Positions 33,729 to 42,486 of a DNA stretch of 64,000 bases are shown here, in pieces. The translations under genes and the position numbers were made by a program. Numbering within the stretch: position 1 is the stretch's first letter; each line of letters starts with the position of its first letter. Origin of the DNA: Mucilaginibacter sp. Bleaf8 (lineage in GTDB: Bacteria; Bacteroidota; Bacteroidia; Sphingobacteriales; Sphingobacteriaceae); contig NZ_JAHBBK010000002.1 in the NCBI RefSeq assembly GCF_018390515.1, positions 787,743 through 851,742 of the forward strand, given 5' to 3'. The notes under the pieces were generated by a model, which saw only the letters and a list, made by a program, of their open reading frames with translations, did not search any database and was not told the DNA's origin.

Positions 33729-34895
33729 ATGTTTCCAAGCATATCCGACCTTCTGAACTATCTTTTCGGAATAAACATTCCATTGCCTATACAAACCTTC
33801 GGCTTTTTTGTGGCTTTGGCCTTTATGGCCGCCTACTGGGCATTTGCACAAGAGTTTAAACGGAAAGAGCAATTAGGATATATTCATCCATTCCAGCAAA
33901 CAGTTACCATTGGCGAACGGATAACCGTTGTAGAGTTGGCCAGTAATGCCATCTTTGGCTTTATATTAGGTTATAAACTGGTAGATGCTGCTTTGCATTA
34001 TCAGGAATTGGTAAACAGTCCGCAAGATTTTATTTTGTCTACCCGCGGCAGTTGGATAGGCGGCATCATTGGTGCAGCTGCTATTGCCTACTGGGCTTAT
34101 TACGAGAAAAAGAAACAGCAACTGGCCGAGCCGGTTACCAAACAAGTTACTGTGCATACCCATGAGCTGATGGGCAGTATTTTGATATGGGCCGCTATAT
34201 GGGGCTTTGCAGGTGCAAAGCTTTTTAATGCGCTGGAGAACTGGAATGATTTTATGAATGATCCGGTTGGAATGCTGATCGGGTTTAGTGGCTTAACATT
34301 TTACGGCGGACTGATTTGCGGAGGTGCAGCAGTGCTTTACATTGCCAACAACCATGGTATTAAGCCTTGGAATATGCTGGATATAGGCGCACCGGGCATG
34401 ATGCTTGCCTACGCTGTAGGCCGTATTGGCTGCCAGATGGCTGGCGATGGCGATTGGGGCATTCCGAACCTGGCATCTAAACCAAGCTGGCTGAGCTGGG
34501 CACCTGATTGGATGTGGTCTTTCAAATACCCTCATAACGTAAATATGGTTGATACGCCTATTCCGGGCTGTGTAGGTAAATATTGCTATGAGCTTCGCTT
34601 GCCGGTTTATCCAACGCCTTTTTACGAAACTATAGTATGCCTGATTCTTTTTGCCTTTTTATGGAGTATACGCGACCGCATCAAAACGCCGGGTATCATG
34701 TTTGGCATTTACTTGATCTTGAACGGTGTTGAGCGTTTCTTTGTGGAGCTGATCCGTGTAAATACGAAATATCACGTGGCTGGCATTTCTTTTACTCAAG
34801 CTGAACTGATCTCATCAATTATGGTATTATCGGGTATAGCCATAATAGTTGCTGTGCAACGCAGGCCGAGTCAAACTCCTGTTGCCCATGGCTAA
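33729..34895 (+). CDS. lgt: Prolipoprotein diacylglyceryl transferase (divergent, enlarged)
   Basis: Polytopic enzyme that adds diacylglycerol to the lipobox cysteine of prelipoproteins. At 388 aa it is about 100 residues longer than E. coli Lgt. The extra length lies in a cytosolic loop near 130-145 and in an insert after the signature. The signature reads [14 protein letters not shown] near 231 where E. coli has GRLGNFINGELWG, and FYGG near 192 replaces FHGG. This looks like the form usual in the phylum. The last 8 bp overlap gtrA. Confidence 0.9.
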   Translation: MFPSISDLLNYLFGINIPLPIQTFGFFVALAFMAAYWAFAQEFKRKEQLGYIHPFQQTVTIGERITVVELASNAIFGFILGYKLVDAALHYQELVNSPQDFILSTRGSWIGGIIGAAAIAYWAYYEKKKQQLAEPVTKQVTVHTHELMGSILIWAAIWGFAGAKLFNALENWNDFMNDPVGMLIGFSGLTFYGGLICGGAAVLYIANNHGIKPWNMLDIGAPGMMLAYAVGRIGCQMAGDGDWGIPNLASKPSWLSWAPDWMWSFKYPHNVNMVDTPIPGCVGKYCYELRLPVYPTPFYETIVCLILFAFLWSIRDRIKTPGIMFGIYLILNGVERFFVELIRVNTKYHVAGISFTQAELISSIMVLSGIAIIVAVQRRPSQTPVAHG

Positions 34896-35358
34896 CAATG
34901 GCGCAGGCAACCAGTTGCTGCAAAATAAGTTCGTTCGGTTCTTGTTTTCAGCAGGATCAGGCTTTGTGGTTGATATTAGTGCCTTTTATATATTAGACCG
35001 CTTCATGTTCACCGAACAAAGCTACATGATTCTTGGCCATTCAACCGGTAATCATGCCTTGGCGTTGAGTGTGTCTTTCTTTCTGGGTGTACTGGTCAAT
35101 TTTTTGATTACCCGCTACCTGGTATTTTCCGAATCACGTTTACCGTTTATGCAGCAGTTTATGCGTTTTGGCCTGGTTGCTTTTGTGGGTTACTTCGCCA
35201 ACCTTGAGGTGTTAAAACTGTTTATTAAATATGTGCATCTGGCACCGCCGGTTGCACGTATCACAGCTGCGCTGAGCTTGTTCTTTGCCAGCTTTTTTAT
35301 TCATAAGTTTTTTTCATTCAATCTATCGCTAAAAAATAATGCTTCAAGAAATCACTAA
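34888..35358 (+). CDS. GtrA-like membrane protein
   Basis: Small four-helix membrane protein (156 aa) of the GtrA family, which is linked to moving lipid-bound sugars across the membrane. It starts [25 protein letters not shown] and ends with [11 protein letters not shown], typical of the family. I use the ATG at 34888; an in-frame TTG at 34849 lies inside lgt. It overlaps lgt by 8 bp and the next gene by 20 bp, so the three are one operon. Confidence 0.9.
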   Translation: MANNGAGNQLLQNKFVRFLFSAGSGFVVDISAFYILDRFMFTEQSYMILGHSTGNHALALSVSFFLGVLVNFLITRYLVFSESRLPFMQQFMRFGLVAFVGYFANLEVLKLFIKYVHLAPPVARITAALSLFFASFFIHKFFSFNLSLKNNASRNH

Positions 35359-36127
35359 TCAGGTAACCGAAGTAGCCCGGGAGGCGGGTAGCTTTATCCG
35401 GCAGGAACGTCAAAACTTTGACCCGGACCGTATCGAATACAAGGGTCTGAATGATTTGGTATCGTATGTTGATAAAACGGCCGAGCAGCAAATCGTAGCT
35501 TCTCTGCAAAAAATTTTGCCCGAAGCAGGTTTCATCACCGAAGAAAAAACAACTACAAAGGTGGGGGAGCGTTACAACTGGATTATTGACCCGTTGGATG
35601 GCACTACCAATTTTATTCACGGTTTGCCGGTATTTTCAGTGAGCATTGGTTTGCAGGAAGATGATAAACTGGTTGCCGGCGTGGTTTACGAGGTGAATCA
35701 GGATGAGTGCTTTTATGCCTGCGCCGATACCCCTGCTTATTTAAACGGTAAAGAAATAAAAGTTAGTAAAGCGCCAACTATTGGCGATAGTTTACTGGCA
35801 ACCGGTTTTCCGTATTACAACTTTGAAAAGCAATCGCAATATATTGGCTTGTTTAGCGAGTTGATGCGTAGCTGCCACGGTTTACGCCGGTTAGGATCAG
35901 CCGCGGTAGATTTAGTTTACACTGCCTGTGGCCGCTTTGATGCTTATTATGAATATAACCTGAACCCTTGGGATGTGGCGGGTGGTATTGTGATTTTGCG
36001 CCAGGCTGGCGGACATGCAGTAAACTTTAGCGGTGGCGATGAGTGCCTGAATACCCGCGAACTGCTGGCTACCAATGGTAAGCTTACTGAAGAGATGCTG
36101 CAGGTGATTCAAAAGTATTTTAAATAG
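35339..36127 (+). CDS. Inositol monophosphatase family protein
   Basis: Mg2+-dependent phosphatase (262 aa) of the IMPase/SuhB family. The first metal motif is GFITEEK near 60-66, the second IIDPLDGTTNFIHGLPVFSVS near 82-102, and the third NPWDVAGGIVILRQAGG near 207-223. The substrate could be inositol phosphate, a sugar phosphate or 3'-phosphoadenosine phosphate. It overlaps gtrA by 20 bp. Confidence 0.93.
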   Translation: MLQEITNQVTEVAREAGSFIRQERQNFDPDRIEYKGLNDLVSYVDKTAEQQIVASLQKILPEAGFITEEKTTTKVGERYNWIIDPLDGTTNFIHGLPVFSVSIGLQEDDKLVAGVVYEVNQDECFYACADTPAYLNGKEIKVSKAPTIGDSLLATGFPYYNFEKQSQYIGLFSELMRSCHGLRRLGSAAVDLVYTACGRFDAYYEYNLNPWDVAGGIVILRQAGGHAVNFSGGDECLNTRELLATNGKLTEEMLQVIQKYFK

Positions 36128-36152
36128 TAAATTTTTAAATAATCTTTAAGCG

Positions 36153-36187
36153 AAAAGGGCTTACATAGTGATATGTAAGCCCTTTTT
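36153..36187. terminator. Bidirectional terminator
   Basis: AAAAGGGCTTACAT (36153-36166) pairs with ATGTAAGCCCTTTT (36173-36186), between the convergent inositol phosphatase and nfu genes. Confidence 0.85.
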
Positions 36188-36209
36188 ATGTTGTATTAAA
36201 TCAAAGGAA

Positions 36210-36761
36210 TTATAAAGCTTCTGAAACTACTTCCTGTACTTCAGGAACCATGCGTTTCAATAAGTTTTCGATACCTGCTTTTAACGTAATTGTTGATGAT
36301 GGGCAACCACTGCATGATCCGCGCAATTCAACGGTAACCACACCTTCATTAAATGATTTGTAGCTGATAGCGCCACCATCTTGCTCAACAGCAGGGCGTA
36401 CATAATCGTGTAATATTTGCTGAATTTTAATCTCTGCTTCGGTGCCTTCAAAGGCAGCCGCCTCTTCCTGCACATCGTCCTGCACTTTCAAATCCGATTC
36501 AACAGCGCCTTTTACAAAGTCTTTTAAAATGGCTTCAATATCATCCCACTCTGCACCTTCGGTTTTGGTAACGGTAACAAAGTTGCTCGCAAAAAACACA
36601 CCGTTTACAAACGAGAACTTAAAAAGCTCATTGGCAAAAGGCGATTTCTCGGCGCTTTCTTTAGTTGGGTAATCTACACTTCCGTTAATCAGCAGTTTAT
36701 TTACAATAAACTTCATGGTTGCAGGGTTCGGTGTTGATTCGGTATATACGTTGATATTCAT
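36210..36761 (-). CDS. NifU-like Fe-S scaffold/carrier (Nfu)
   Basis: Fe-S cluster carrier (183 aa) with an N-terminal Nfu_N domain (about 1-85: VYTESTPNPATMKFIVN) and a C-terminal NifU domain (about 105-183) carrying the cluster CSGC motif in LRGSCSGCPSSTITL. The YVRPAVEQDGGAI motif is also present. I use the ATG at 36761 rather than the TTG at 36800, because a TAnnTTTG box lies between them. Confidence 0.92.
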   Translation of the reverse strand: MNINVYTESTPNPATMKFIVNKLLINGSVDYPTKESAEKSPFANELFKFSFVNGVFFASNFVTVTKTEGAEWDDIEAILKDFVKGAVESDLKVQDDVQEEAAAFEGTEAEIKIQQILHDYVRPAVEQDGGAISYKSFNEGVVTVELRGSCSGCPSSTITLKAGIENLLKRMVPEVQEVVSEAL

Positions 36762-36784
36762 GGATATGCGTTTTTGTGTATAAA

Positions 36785-36792
36785 CAAATTTA
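36785..36792 (-). promoter_or_regulatory. -7 promoter box of nfu
   Basis: Reads TAAATTTG on the minus strand (TAnnTTTG), 23 nt before the ATG. Confidence 0.5.
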
Positions 36793-36845
36793 AGCAGCAA
36801 TTTGATTTATTAGCGCGGCTAAAATAGTTTTGACCTCAACATGAC

Positions 36846-38189
36846 TTATACACCGGTGTATGATGATGGTGTTATTTGCTTCAACTCCACCTTAACTTCA
36901 TTACTTACTTGCAGGGTGTCGATAAAGTTTGCCATTGTTTGTGCATTAATCTGCTGGTTGGTACGGGTTAAATCCTTTAATGCCTCGTAAGGGTTAGGAT
37001 AGTTTTCGCGACGCAGAACAGTTTGAATTGCTTCGGCAACTACGGCCCAGTTATCTTCAAGATCCTGCTGTATGGCGGCTTCGTTCAGCAGTAATTTATT
37101 CAGACCCTTGATGGTTGATTTAATCGCAATAAGCGTATGCGCAACCGGCACGCCAATATTGCGTAACACCGTTGAGTCAGTCAAGTCGCGCTGTAAGCGT
37201 GATATTGGAAGTTTGGCTGCCAAGTGTTCAAATAATGCATTAGCCAAGCCCACGTTGCCTTCTGAATTTTCAAAATCAATAGGGTTCACTTTGTGCGGCA
37301 TGGCAGATGATCCGACCTCACCGGCTTTTATTTTTTGCTTAAAATAATTCATGGAAATGTACGACCACATATCGCGGTCCAGATCCATGATGATATTGTT
37401 AATGCGTTTCAGCGCATCGCAATGAGCCGCGAAGTTATCATAGTGCTCAATCTGCGTAGTGCGTTGCGAACGGGTTAAACCCAGTATATTGTTTACAAAG
37501 TTGTTGCCAAAGCTTGTCCAGTCAATTGTAGGGTAGGCTACATTATGTGCATTGAAGTTGCCGGTAGCACCGCCAAACTTTGCTGAGTAAGGCACTGTTT
37601 GCAGTAGCTGCAACTGGTTCTCAATGCGTTCAATAAATACCTCTATCTCTTTGCCCAAACGTGTTGGCGAAGCAGGCTGGCCATGCGTATGTGCTAATAG
37701 AGGTACCGATTTCCAATCTTGTGCATAGCCTTTCAGTGTATCAACCAGTTCGGTAAGTGCAGGGTAGTAAACTTCCTGTAAAGCCAGTTTGAAAGAGTAT
37801 GGAATAGCTGTGTTGTTGATATCCTGTGAGGTTAAACCGAAGTGGATAAACTCTTTATATTCCTGTAAGCCTAAATCATCAAACTTTTGCTTGATAAAGT
37901 ACTCCACCGCTTTAACATCATGGTTAGTTGTTTTTTCTATGGTCTTGATGCTTTCCGCATCAGCCTCAGTAAAGTTTTGGTAAACGCGGCGCAGATCAGG
38001 GAACAATGCACTATTGAATTGCTGTAACTGTGGTAGCGGATGCTCGCATAAGGCAATGAAATATTCAACCTCGACATAAACACGGTATTTGATCAGTGCA
38101 AATTCCGAAAAGTATGCGGCCAGTGATGCGGTTACATTTCTATATCTGCCATCAATAGGCGAAATGGCCGAAAGCGGGGTAAGTGTCAT
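36846..38189 (-). CDS. purB: Adenylosuccinate lyase
   Basis: Splits SAICAR and adenylosuccinate, releasing fumarate, in purine synthesis. It is 447 aa. The start LTPLSAISPIDGRY is the family's usual N-terminus. The mobile catalytic loop signature GSSAMPHKVNPIDFENSEGN lies near 280-299 and HFGLTSQDINNT near 110. An in-frame extension to 38291 exists but is not coding in character, and a -7 box lies 17 nt before the ATG at 38189. Confidence 0.96.
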   Translation of the reverse strand: MTLTPLSAISPIDGRYRNVTASLAAYFSEFALIKYRVYVEVEYFIALCEHPLPQLQQFNSALFPDLRRVYQNFTEADAESIKTIEKTTNHDVKAVEYFIKQKFDDLGLQEYKEFIHFGLTSQDINNTAIPYSFKLALQEVYYPALTELVDTLKGYAQDWKSVPLLAHTHGQPASPTRLGKEIEVFIERIENQLQLLQTVPYSAKFGGATGNFNAHNVAYPTIDWTSFGNNFVNNILGLTRSQRTTQIEHYDNFAAHCDALKRINNIIMDLDRDMWSYISMNYFKQKIKAGEVGSSAMPHKVNPIDFENSEGNVGLANALFEHLAAKLPISRLQRDLTDSTVLRNIGVPVAHTLIAIKSTIKGLNKLLLNEAAIQQDLEDNWAVVAEAIQTVLRRENYPNPYEALKDLTRTNQQINAQTMANFIDTLQVSNEVKVELKQITPSSYTGV

Positions 38190-38206
38190 ACAAGGAAAAG
38201 TTTTGG

Positions 38207-38214
38207 CAAAGTTA
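38207..38214 (-). promoter_or_regulatory. -7 promoter box of purB
   Basis: Reads TAACTTTG on the minus strand (TAnnTTTG), 17 nt before the ATG; it decides the start. Confidence 0.5.
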
Positions 38215-38326
38215 ACAAACTCAGCCAAATTGTGCCTATGCGGCATGCACCTCTTGCTATTAAACAGAAACCGCTGCCTTTTGCTTAACAAAGGGCAGCG
38301 GTTACAAAACTAAAGTATAACAGAAA

Positions 38327-38872
38327 TTAAGGTTTAAGTTTCGATAAAATGCCTTTAAGGTGTAGTTGCTCAATTAAGTGATCAAATTTGCGCTGATGTT
38401 TATTGCCCGCATCCAAAGCATCATAAACTAAACCAGCAGCCAGTGCATAAACGGCATGGTGTAAAGCATCAATTGCTACGGTTTTGGGCGGCTCTTCGGT
38501 AACGGGTGGTGCTGCATCATACTTTGGCAGCATAACCAGTGCTGTGCCCCAAATAGCGCCAAAGTGCAGCAGGCTAGCCGGTAGCCCTTTAAGGCCGGTA
38601 AGGCCAATCAGGCCACGCGCTACACCCCATGATGTACCGTAGGCCCAATGTATTTCCTGGTTTACTTTAGCTTTGGTTTCTTCACTGGTAGGTTGTACGT
38701 CTGTAATCTCGGAAGCAACTTTTGCAGGTGCATCACTTGGCTTGCGTTTGGTAATGCTCATTTCTATCATCTGCGATAGGGTAATAGCTGCTGTGCCGGC
38801 TAAACCCGCTAAAAGGCCTTTGCCTAATGCACTGCCCAGTTCACCCCATGTATTTTCTTGTTTAATATTCAT
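38327..38872 (-). CDS. DUF1440/YagU-like membrane protein
   Basis: A 181-residue protein with about three hydrophobic helices (17-35, 85-115, 135-152). GLLAGLAGTAAITLSQMIEM, SWGVARGLIGL and HFGAIWGTALVML resemble DUF1440/YagU proteins, one of which aids acid resistance in E. coli. The role here is unknown. The start is 113 bp from, and divergent to, the DUF4126-like gene. Both encode small glycine-rich membrane proteins. Confidence 0.65.
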   Translation of the reverse strand: MNIKQENTWGELGSALGKGLLAGLAGTAAITLSQMIEMSITKRKPSDAPAKVASEITDVQPTSEETKAKVNQEIHWAYGTSWGVARGLIGLTGLKGLPASLLHFGAIWGTALVMLPKYDAAPPVTEEPPKTVAIDALHHAVYALAAGLVYDALDAGNKHQRKFDHLIEQLHLKGILSKLKP

Positions 38873-38984
38873 TGTCAGGCATTTAATAGCATAACATCAT
38901 TGCCATCATATTGATTTAAATTTATACAATCAAACACTAAGCATTTTCGTGTGTAGAAATAATACCATTAAATAAAGAAATAAT

Positions 38985-39470
38985 ATGGCACTTAAAATAA
39001 CAAAACCATTTTGGCAGGCACTGGGTCTGGGTACCCTCGCCGGACTAAGATCTATGTCGGCACCGGCTGTTACCAGCCAGATACTGAGCAATCATCACTC
39101 AAAAGAATTGGAAAATTCGCCGCTTAACTTTATTCAGTCCCAAAAAGTGGCACATGCATTAACGTTGTTGGCACTAACCGAATTGGTAGCTGATAAGTTA
39201 CCCAGTACGCCTAATCGCATCAAGGCACCGGTTTTAACAACTCGCTGTTTGTCCGGCGCATTGGCGGGTGCCAGTATTTATAAGGCCCATGGCGGTAATG
39301 CCTATCTGGGTGCCTTGCTGGGCGGCAGTGCAGCAATCTTATCGTCATTCGGCGCTTTTTACCTGCGTAAAGCCACTGTTAAAAGCACGCATTTAGTTGA
39401 CCCTATTATCGGTTCAATAGAAGATGCGCTGGTAATAGGCAGCGGTTATGGTTTGGCTAAAGCAGCTTAA
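38985..39470 (+). CDS. DUF4126-like membrane protein
   Basis: A 161-residue glycine- and alanine-rich membrane protein. GLGTLAGLRSMSAPAV (about 14-29), LTELVADKLPSTPNRI (about 65-80) and CLSGALAGASIY (about 88-99) match the DUF4126 pattern. No function is known. It is divergent from the DUF1440-like gene and overlaps mscS by 4 bp at its end. Confidence 0.7.
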   Translation: MALKITKPFWQALGLGTLAGLRSMSAPAVTSQILSNHHSKELENSPLNFIQSQKVAHALTLLALTELVADKLPSTPNRIKAPVLTTRCLSGALAGASIYKAHGGNAYLGALLGGSAAILSSFGAFYLRKATVKSTHLVDPIIGSIEDALVIGSGYGLAKAA

Positions 39471-40582
39471 TTGATAAACTCCGGCATAGTTTGCTTAGCG
39501 TCACTGCTAAATTCGGCACGTACCTTAGGCAAACTATCCGGATAATTGGTTTGAATGTAAGTAACCATGTTTTCACGAATGTAGCAACGCAGATCAAATG
39601 CATCTGATGAATTTTTTGCACTCACCAGCATGCGTATCTCAACCGTACGTTCCTTGGCATCCGTCATTTGCAAGGCTTTTACACGGCCATCCCAAAAAGG
39701 AGAGTTGGTAACCAACCGTTCATATTCGGTACGCAAGGCGTTCATTGGTATCGAGTAGTCCATATAAATAAACACTGATCCCACTATCTCGGCCGAAATG
39801 CGCGTCCAGTTTTGGAAGGGTTTCTGAATAAAATAGTTGATCGGTAAAATCAAACGGCGCTGGTCCCATAGTCGCATCACTACATAAGTAAGTGTTATAT
39901 CTTCAACCCGGCCCCATTCATTCTCCACAATCAATACGTCATCAATACGCATCGGTTGGGTAAAAGCAATCTGGAACCCAGCTAACAGGTTACCTAACGA
40001 ATTTTGAGCGGCAAAGCCCACAATAATGCCGCCTATACCTACGCCTGTTAATAAACCCGTGCCTATTTTTCGCAAGCTTTCAAAGCTCAATAAAATAAGT
40101 GCAACCGTTACAAAAACGATGAGAACAATAATCAGCTTACGCAAAAATTGTAGTTGTGTGCGTATTTTCCGTTCTTTTAAATTGTCGGTTTTAGTAAGGT
40201 CGTATTTGTAATACACATAATCTTCCAGCACCCGTATGGCACTGATGAGCAAGCTGGCAAAAGCAATGGTTACTAAAATAGCAACGGTATGCCTAAGGGG
40301 GTGCTGGTAGTGCAGATCCATCCGCATATATGGAAGGGAAAGACCTAATAAGAACAATTGAATAAAGTAAGTGATAGGCAAGCCTACCCGCACAATCATT
40401 GACCGGAAAAAAGAATAAGACTCTTCTTTTTTGGAGTAATGCTTGAGTAACCGGGTGATGATAACTTTGATTATTAAGCCTATGAGTATGGCAATAACAG
40501 CAACAATAATATTCCAGATAAAAGGTGGTAATTGCTGGGCTACTTCTAATATATCAGGTGGTAATGAGCTAACAGTTTTCAT
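39467..40582 (-). CDS. MscS-family mechanosensitive channel
   Basis: Small-conductance tension-gated channel of the inner membrane, 371 aa. Four hydrophobic segments precede the pore helix TM3, GTGLLTGVGIGGIIVGFAAQ (about 173-192), rich in glycine and alanine as required. The beta domain follows (ENEWGRVEDITLTYVVMRLWDQRRLILP). The C-terminal vestibule domain is short. It complements MscL, encoded near the start of the window. Confidence 0.93.
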   Translation of the reverse strand: MKTVSSLPPDILEVAQQLPPFIWNIIVAVIAILIGLIIKVIITRLLKHYSKKEESYSFFRSMIVRVGLPITYFIQLFLLGLSLPYMRMDLHYQHPLRHTVAILVTIAFASLLISAIRVLEDYVYYKYDLTKTDNLKERKIRTQLQFLRKLIIVLIVFVTVALILLSFESLRKIGTGLLTGVGIGGIIVGFAAQNSLGNLLAGFQIAFTQPMRIDDVLIVENEWGRVEDITLTYVVMRLWDQRRLILPINYFIQKPFQNWTRISAEIVGSVFIYMDYSIPMNALRTEYERLVTNSPFWDGRVKALQMTDAKERTVEIRMLVSAKNSSDAFDLRCYIRENMVTYIQTNYPDSLPKVRAEFSSDAKQTMPEFIN

Positions 40583-40823
40583 GAATTGTCTTGTAACAAG
40601 TTTCTCGCGTTAAAAGCATGTTTTCATATAAATTGTTTGGCAGCATCTTTCCACACTTACAGCAATGTGATTTTTTGGTTAAAATTTAAATTATCGTACA
40701 ATAAAGTACGGCGAATTCGGTTTAAGGTAATAACCAATAAATCAAATCATAATACGTTAAATAGCAACTGTCATCAACAGGTAAAACCAGTGATGGTGTT
40801 GATGTAAATTAACAATAAATTAA
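40583..40823. other. Intergenic stretch without a gene
   Basis: An AT-rich stretch upstream of mscS. A 73-codon plus-strand reading frame here has a TTG start and no protein-like features. A short CGTAC/GTACG pair near 40696-40711 is the only structure I see. The rest of this gap holds the candidate small RNA described next. Confidence 0.6.
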
Positions 40824-40831
40824 TAAATTTG
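40799..40831 (+). promoter_or_regulatory. Promoter of a possible small RNA
   Basis: TTG at 40799-40801, a 22-nt spacer, TAAATTTG at 40824-40831. It points into a stretch with no ORF. Confidence 0.5.
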
Positions 40832-40836
40832 AATAT

Positions 40837-40954
40837 TAATAAGATCGGGTAGGTGATTAGCCCGGTTCTATTTAAAAATACTTCTTAAAGTTAGAGGTGA
40901 TTGTTTTAGAGTGATTGAAGCAGGACGGGGAAATTTTCCGTCCTGCTTTTTTTT
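40837..40954 (+). ncRNA. Candidate small RNA before osmC
   Basis: A unit of about 118 nt running from the promoter to a strong plus-strand terminator. It has a 5' stem (TCGGG/CCCGG near 40845-40865) and no credible ORF. Its 3' end touches the stop of the convergent osmC gene, so it could also act in antisense to the osmC mRNA tail. Confidence 0.45.
40918..40954 (+). terminator. Plus-strand terminator
   Basis: AAGCAGGACGG (40918-40928) pairs with CCGTCCTGCTT (40938-40948), then eight T. No plus-strand gene precedes it. On the minus strand it lacks a U-tract. Confidence 0.8.
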
Positions 40955-41360
40955 ATACCAGGTTAGTTTCAATCATAATGTTGCCGGTTAGCATTTTGTG
41001 TACAGGGCAGGCGTCGGCAATTTCTTCCAGCCGTTTTAATTGTTCGTCTGTAAGTGCGCCTTTAATGCTCAGGTTGCGTTCAATGAGGTGGCCGCCGTCA
41101 ACGGCAAAAAGTTCCAGGTCTACTCTTATCTCGTCAACTACCCACATTTTACGGTCGGCATACATGCGTAGCGTAATAATAGTGCAGCTGCCTAAGCTGG
41201 AAAGCAGGAGCGGGAAAGGCGACATGGCCGTATCAGTTCCGTTATAGCTCTCGGGCTCATCAACTACAATAGCATGCTTGCCGCTGCCGGCTATAGTTTG
41301 ATATTGTGTGCGGGCAATGTGTGCATAGGCCCGCGCTACGCTTTTTTTGTGCAAATCCAT
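40953..41360 (-). CDS. OsmC-family peroxiredoxin-like protein
   Basis: Thiol peroxidase of the OsmC/Ohr superfamily, 135 aa. Both redox cysteines are present: SSLGSCTIITL near 58 and DACPVHKML near 121. The paralogue at 49.8 kb is of a different subgroup. Likely role: removal of organic hydroperoxides. Confidence 0.9.
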   Translation of the reverse strand: MDLHKKSVARAYAHIARTQYQTIAGSGKHAIVVDEPESYNGTDTAMSPFPLLLSSLGSCTIITLRMYADRKMWVVDEIRVDLELFAVDGGHLIERNLSIKGALTDEQLKRLEEIADACPVHKMLTGNIMIETNLV

Positions 41361-41448
41361 AAGTTGTTGTATCGGCTTTAACAGCTTCGCTTAAGCAGCT
41401 AACTTATAAATATTGCATCGTGTTTTAATGCTAAAACAATTTAAACGA

Positions 41449-42480
41449 TTAATAAAAGTCGTAACACCGGCGCGAGCCTTCAAACTTATGATAACTGTTG
41501 CGCGACGGTATGGTGGTTTCGTAACCAATGCTACCCTCAGTAGTACCGCTTGTTGCACTATAATTCAACTTGGATGTTGGCGCATCATGACTAAGACCGA
41601 AACGCAGTTTCTCGCCACCTTCGCGATTGATAAAGAGGTCGAAGATGAAGGAAACCACAAAGGCACTCGGACCGGTGTTGCCGCCACTGCGGTACCAAAC
41701 ACCGGCGTTAACGCTACGGCGCTTATACTGCAAACCAACATTCAGTGACGATGATGCTGCCTGTTTATAAAGTACAACCGAAGGGATGACATATGATTTT
41801 TCATCCTCATCTATATTATCATAAGGATTCAGGTCCCAACGGTAACTAACGTGAGCCGTAGCCCGCATAGGTAGTTTTGCTGGCGCACCGGTAAACGATT
41901 GGTCGGGCCGGTTGATGTGTTGCAAGGCCGATCCGACCATGAATTCACCCACAACCAGGTTTACACCTGCACCGGCGTCAAAGTAAAACTTATTGGTAAG
42001 CGATCCTAAGTCGGCAGCCGATTGTGAGCCGGGAATGTAACCATACTGAGGATCTATCTGGTCGCCGAATACCAGTTTGCTCCGGTCGATTGTACGGTTG
42101 CCTATACCGGCCTGTAAGCCAAATGATAGTACAAAGTCATCAGAACCAACACTATATGAATATATACCGGCTAAGTTATTTCGTAAAAAGTAAGCTGTAC
42201 CTTCATTACTGCGGGTGAACATTACGCCCACACCGGCACCAAACTTGGGTATATTATAGTCGGCAGATGCGGTGATGTAAGATAACGAACCCGGTACAGA
42301 AGCCCACTGATTGCGATAGATCATGTTCATCCTGAAATCGCCCTCGAACTGGCCGTTCAGTGCCGGGTTAAGGTATACCGGGGAATTGAAGAATTGCGAG
42401 TACATATGATCCTGAGCCCAGGCACTCATTGTACACAGTAACATGGCCACACTAAAAAAATATATTCTGATCTGCTTCAT
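41449..42480 (-). CDS. PorP/SprF-family type IX secretion membrane protein
   Basis: Outer-membrane beta-barrel protein (343 aa) of the PorP/SprF family, which docks type IX secretion cargo at the cell surface. A signal peptide (1-22, ending SAWAQ) is followed by the family's N-terminal DHMYSQFFNSPVYLNPALNG. A short tail ends CYDFY. It is 6 bp downstream of the giant cargo gene, the usual pairing, so it most likely handles that protein. The core secretion proteins (PorK-N, SprA) are not in this window. Confidence 0.94.
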   Translation of the reverse strand: MKQIRIYFFSVAMLLCTMSAWAQDHMYSQFFNSPVYLNPALNGQFEGDFRMNMIYRNQWASVPGSLSYITASADYNIPKFGAGVGVMFTRSNEGTAYFLRNNLAGIYSYSVGSDDFVLSFGLQAGIGNRTIDRSKLVFGDQIDPQYGYIPGSQSAADLGSLTNKFYFDAGAGVNLVVGEFMVGSALQHINRPDQSFTGAPAKLPMRATAHVSYRWDLNPYDNIDEDEKSYVIPSVVLYKQAASSSLNVGLQYKRRSVNAGVWYRSGGNTGPSAFVVSFIFDLFINREGGEKLRFGLSHDAPTSKLNYSATSGTTEGSIGYETTIPSRNSYHKFEGSRRCYDFY

Positions 42481-42486
42481 TATAAA

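Noticed and set aside
36762..36800. TTG-started N-terminal extension of nfu
   Set aside because: A -7 promoter box lies inside it and the family starts at the ATG at 36761.
38190..38291. 34-codon extension of purB
   Set aside because: It holds the purB -7 box and has a composition unlike the family's N-terminus.
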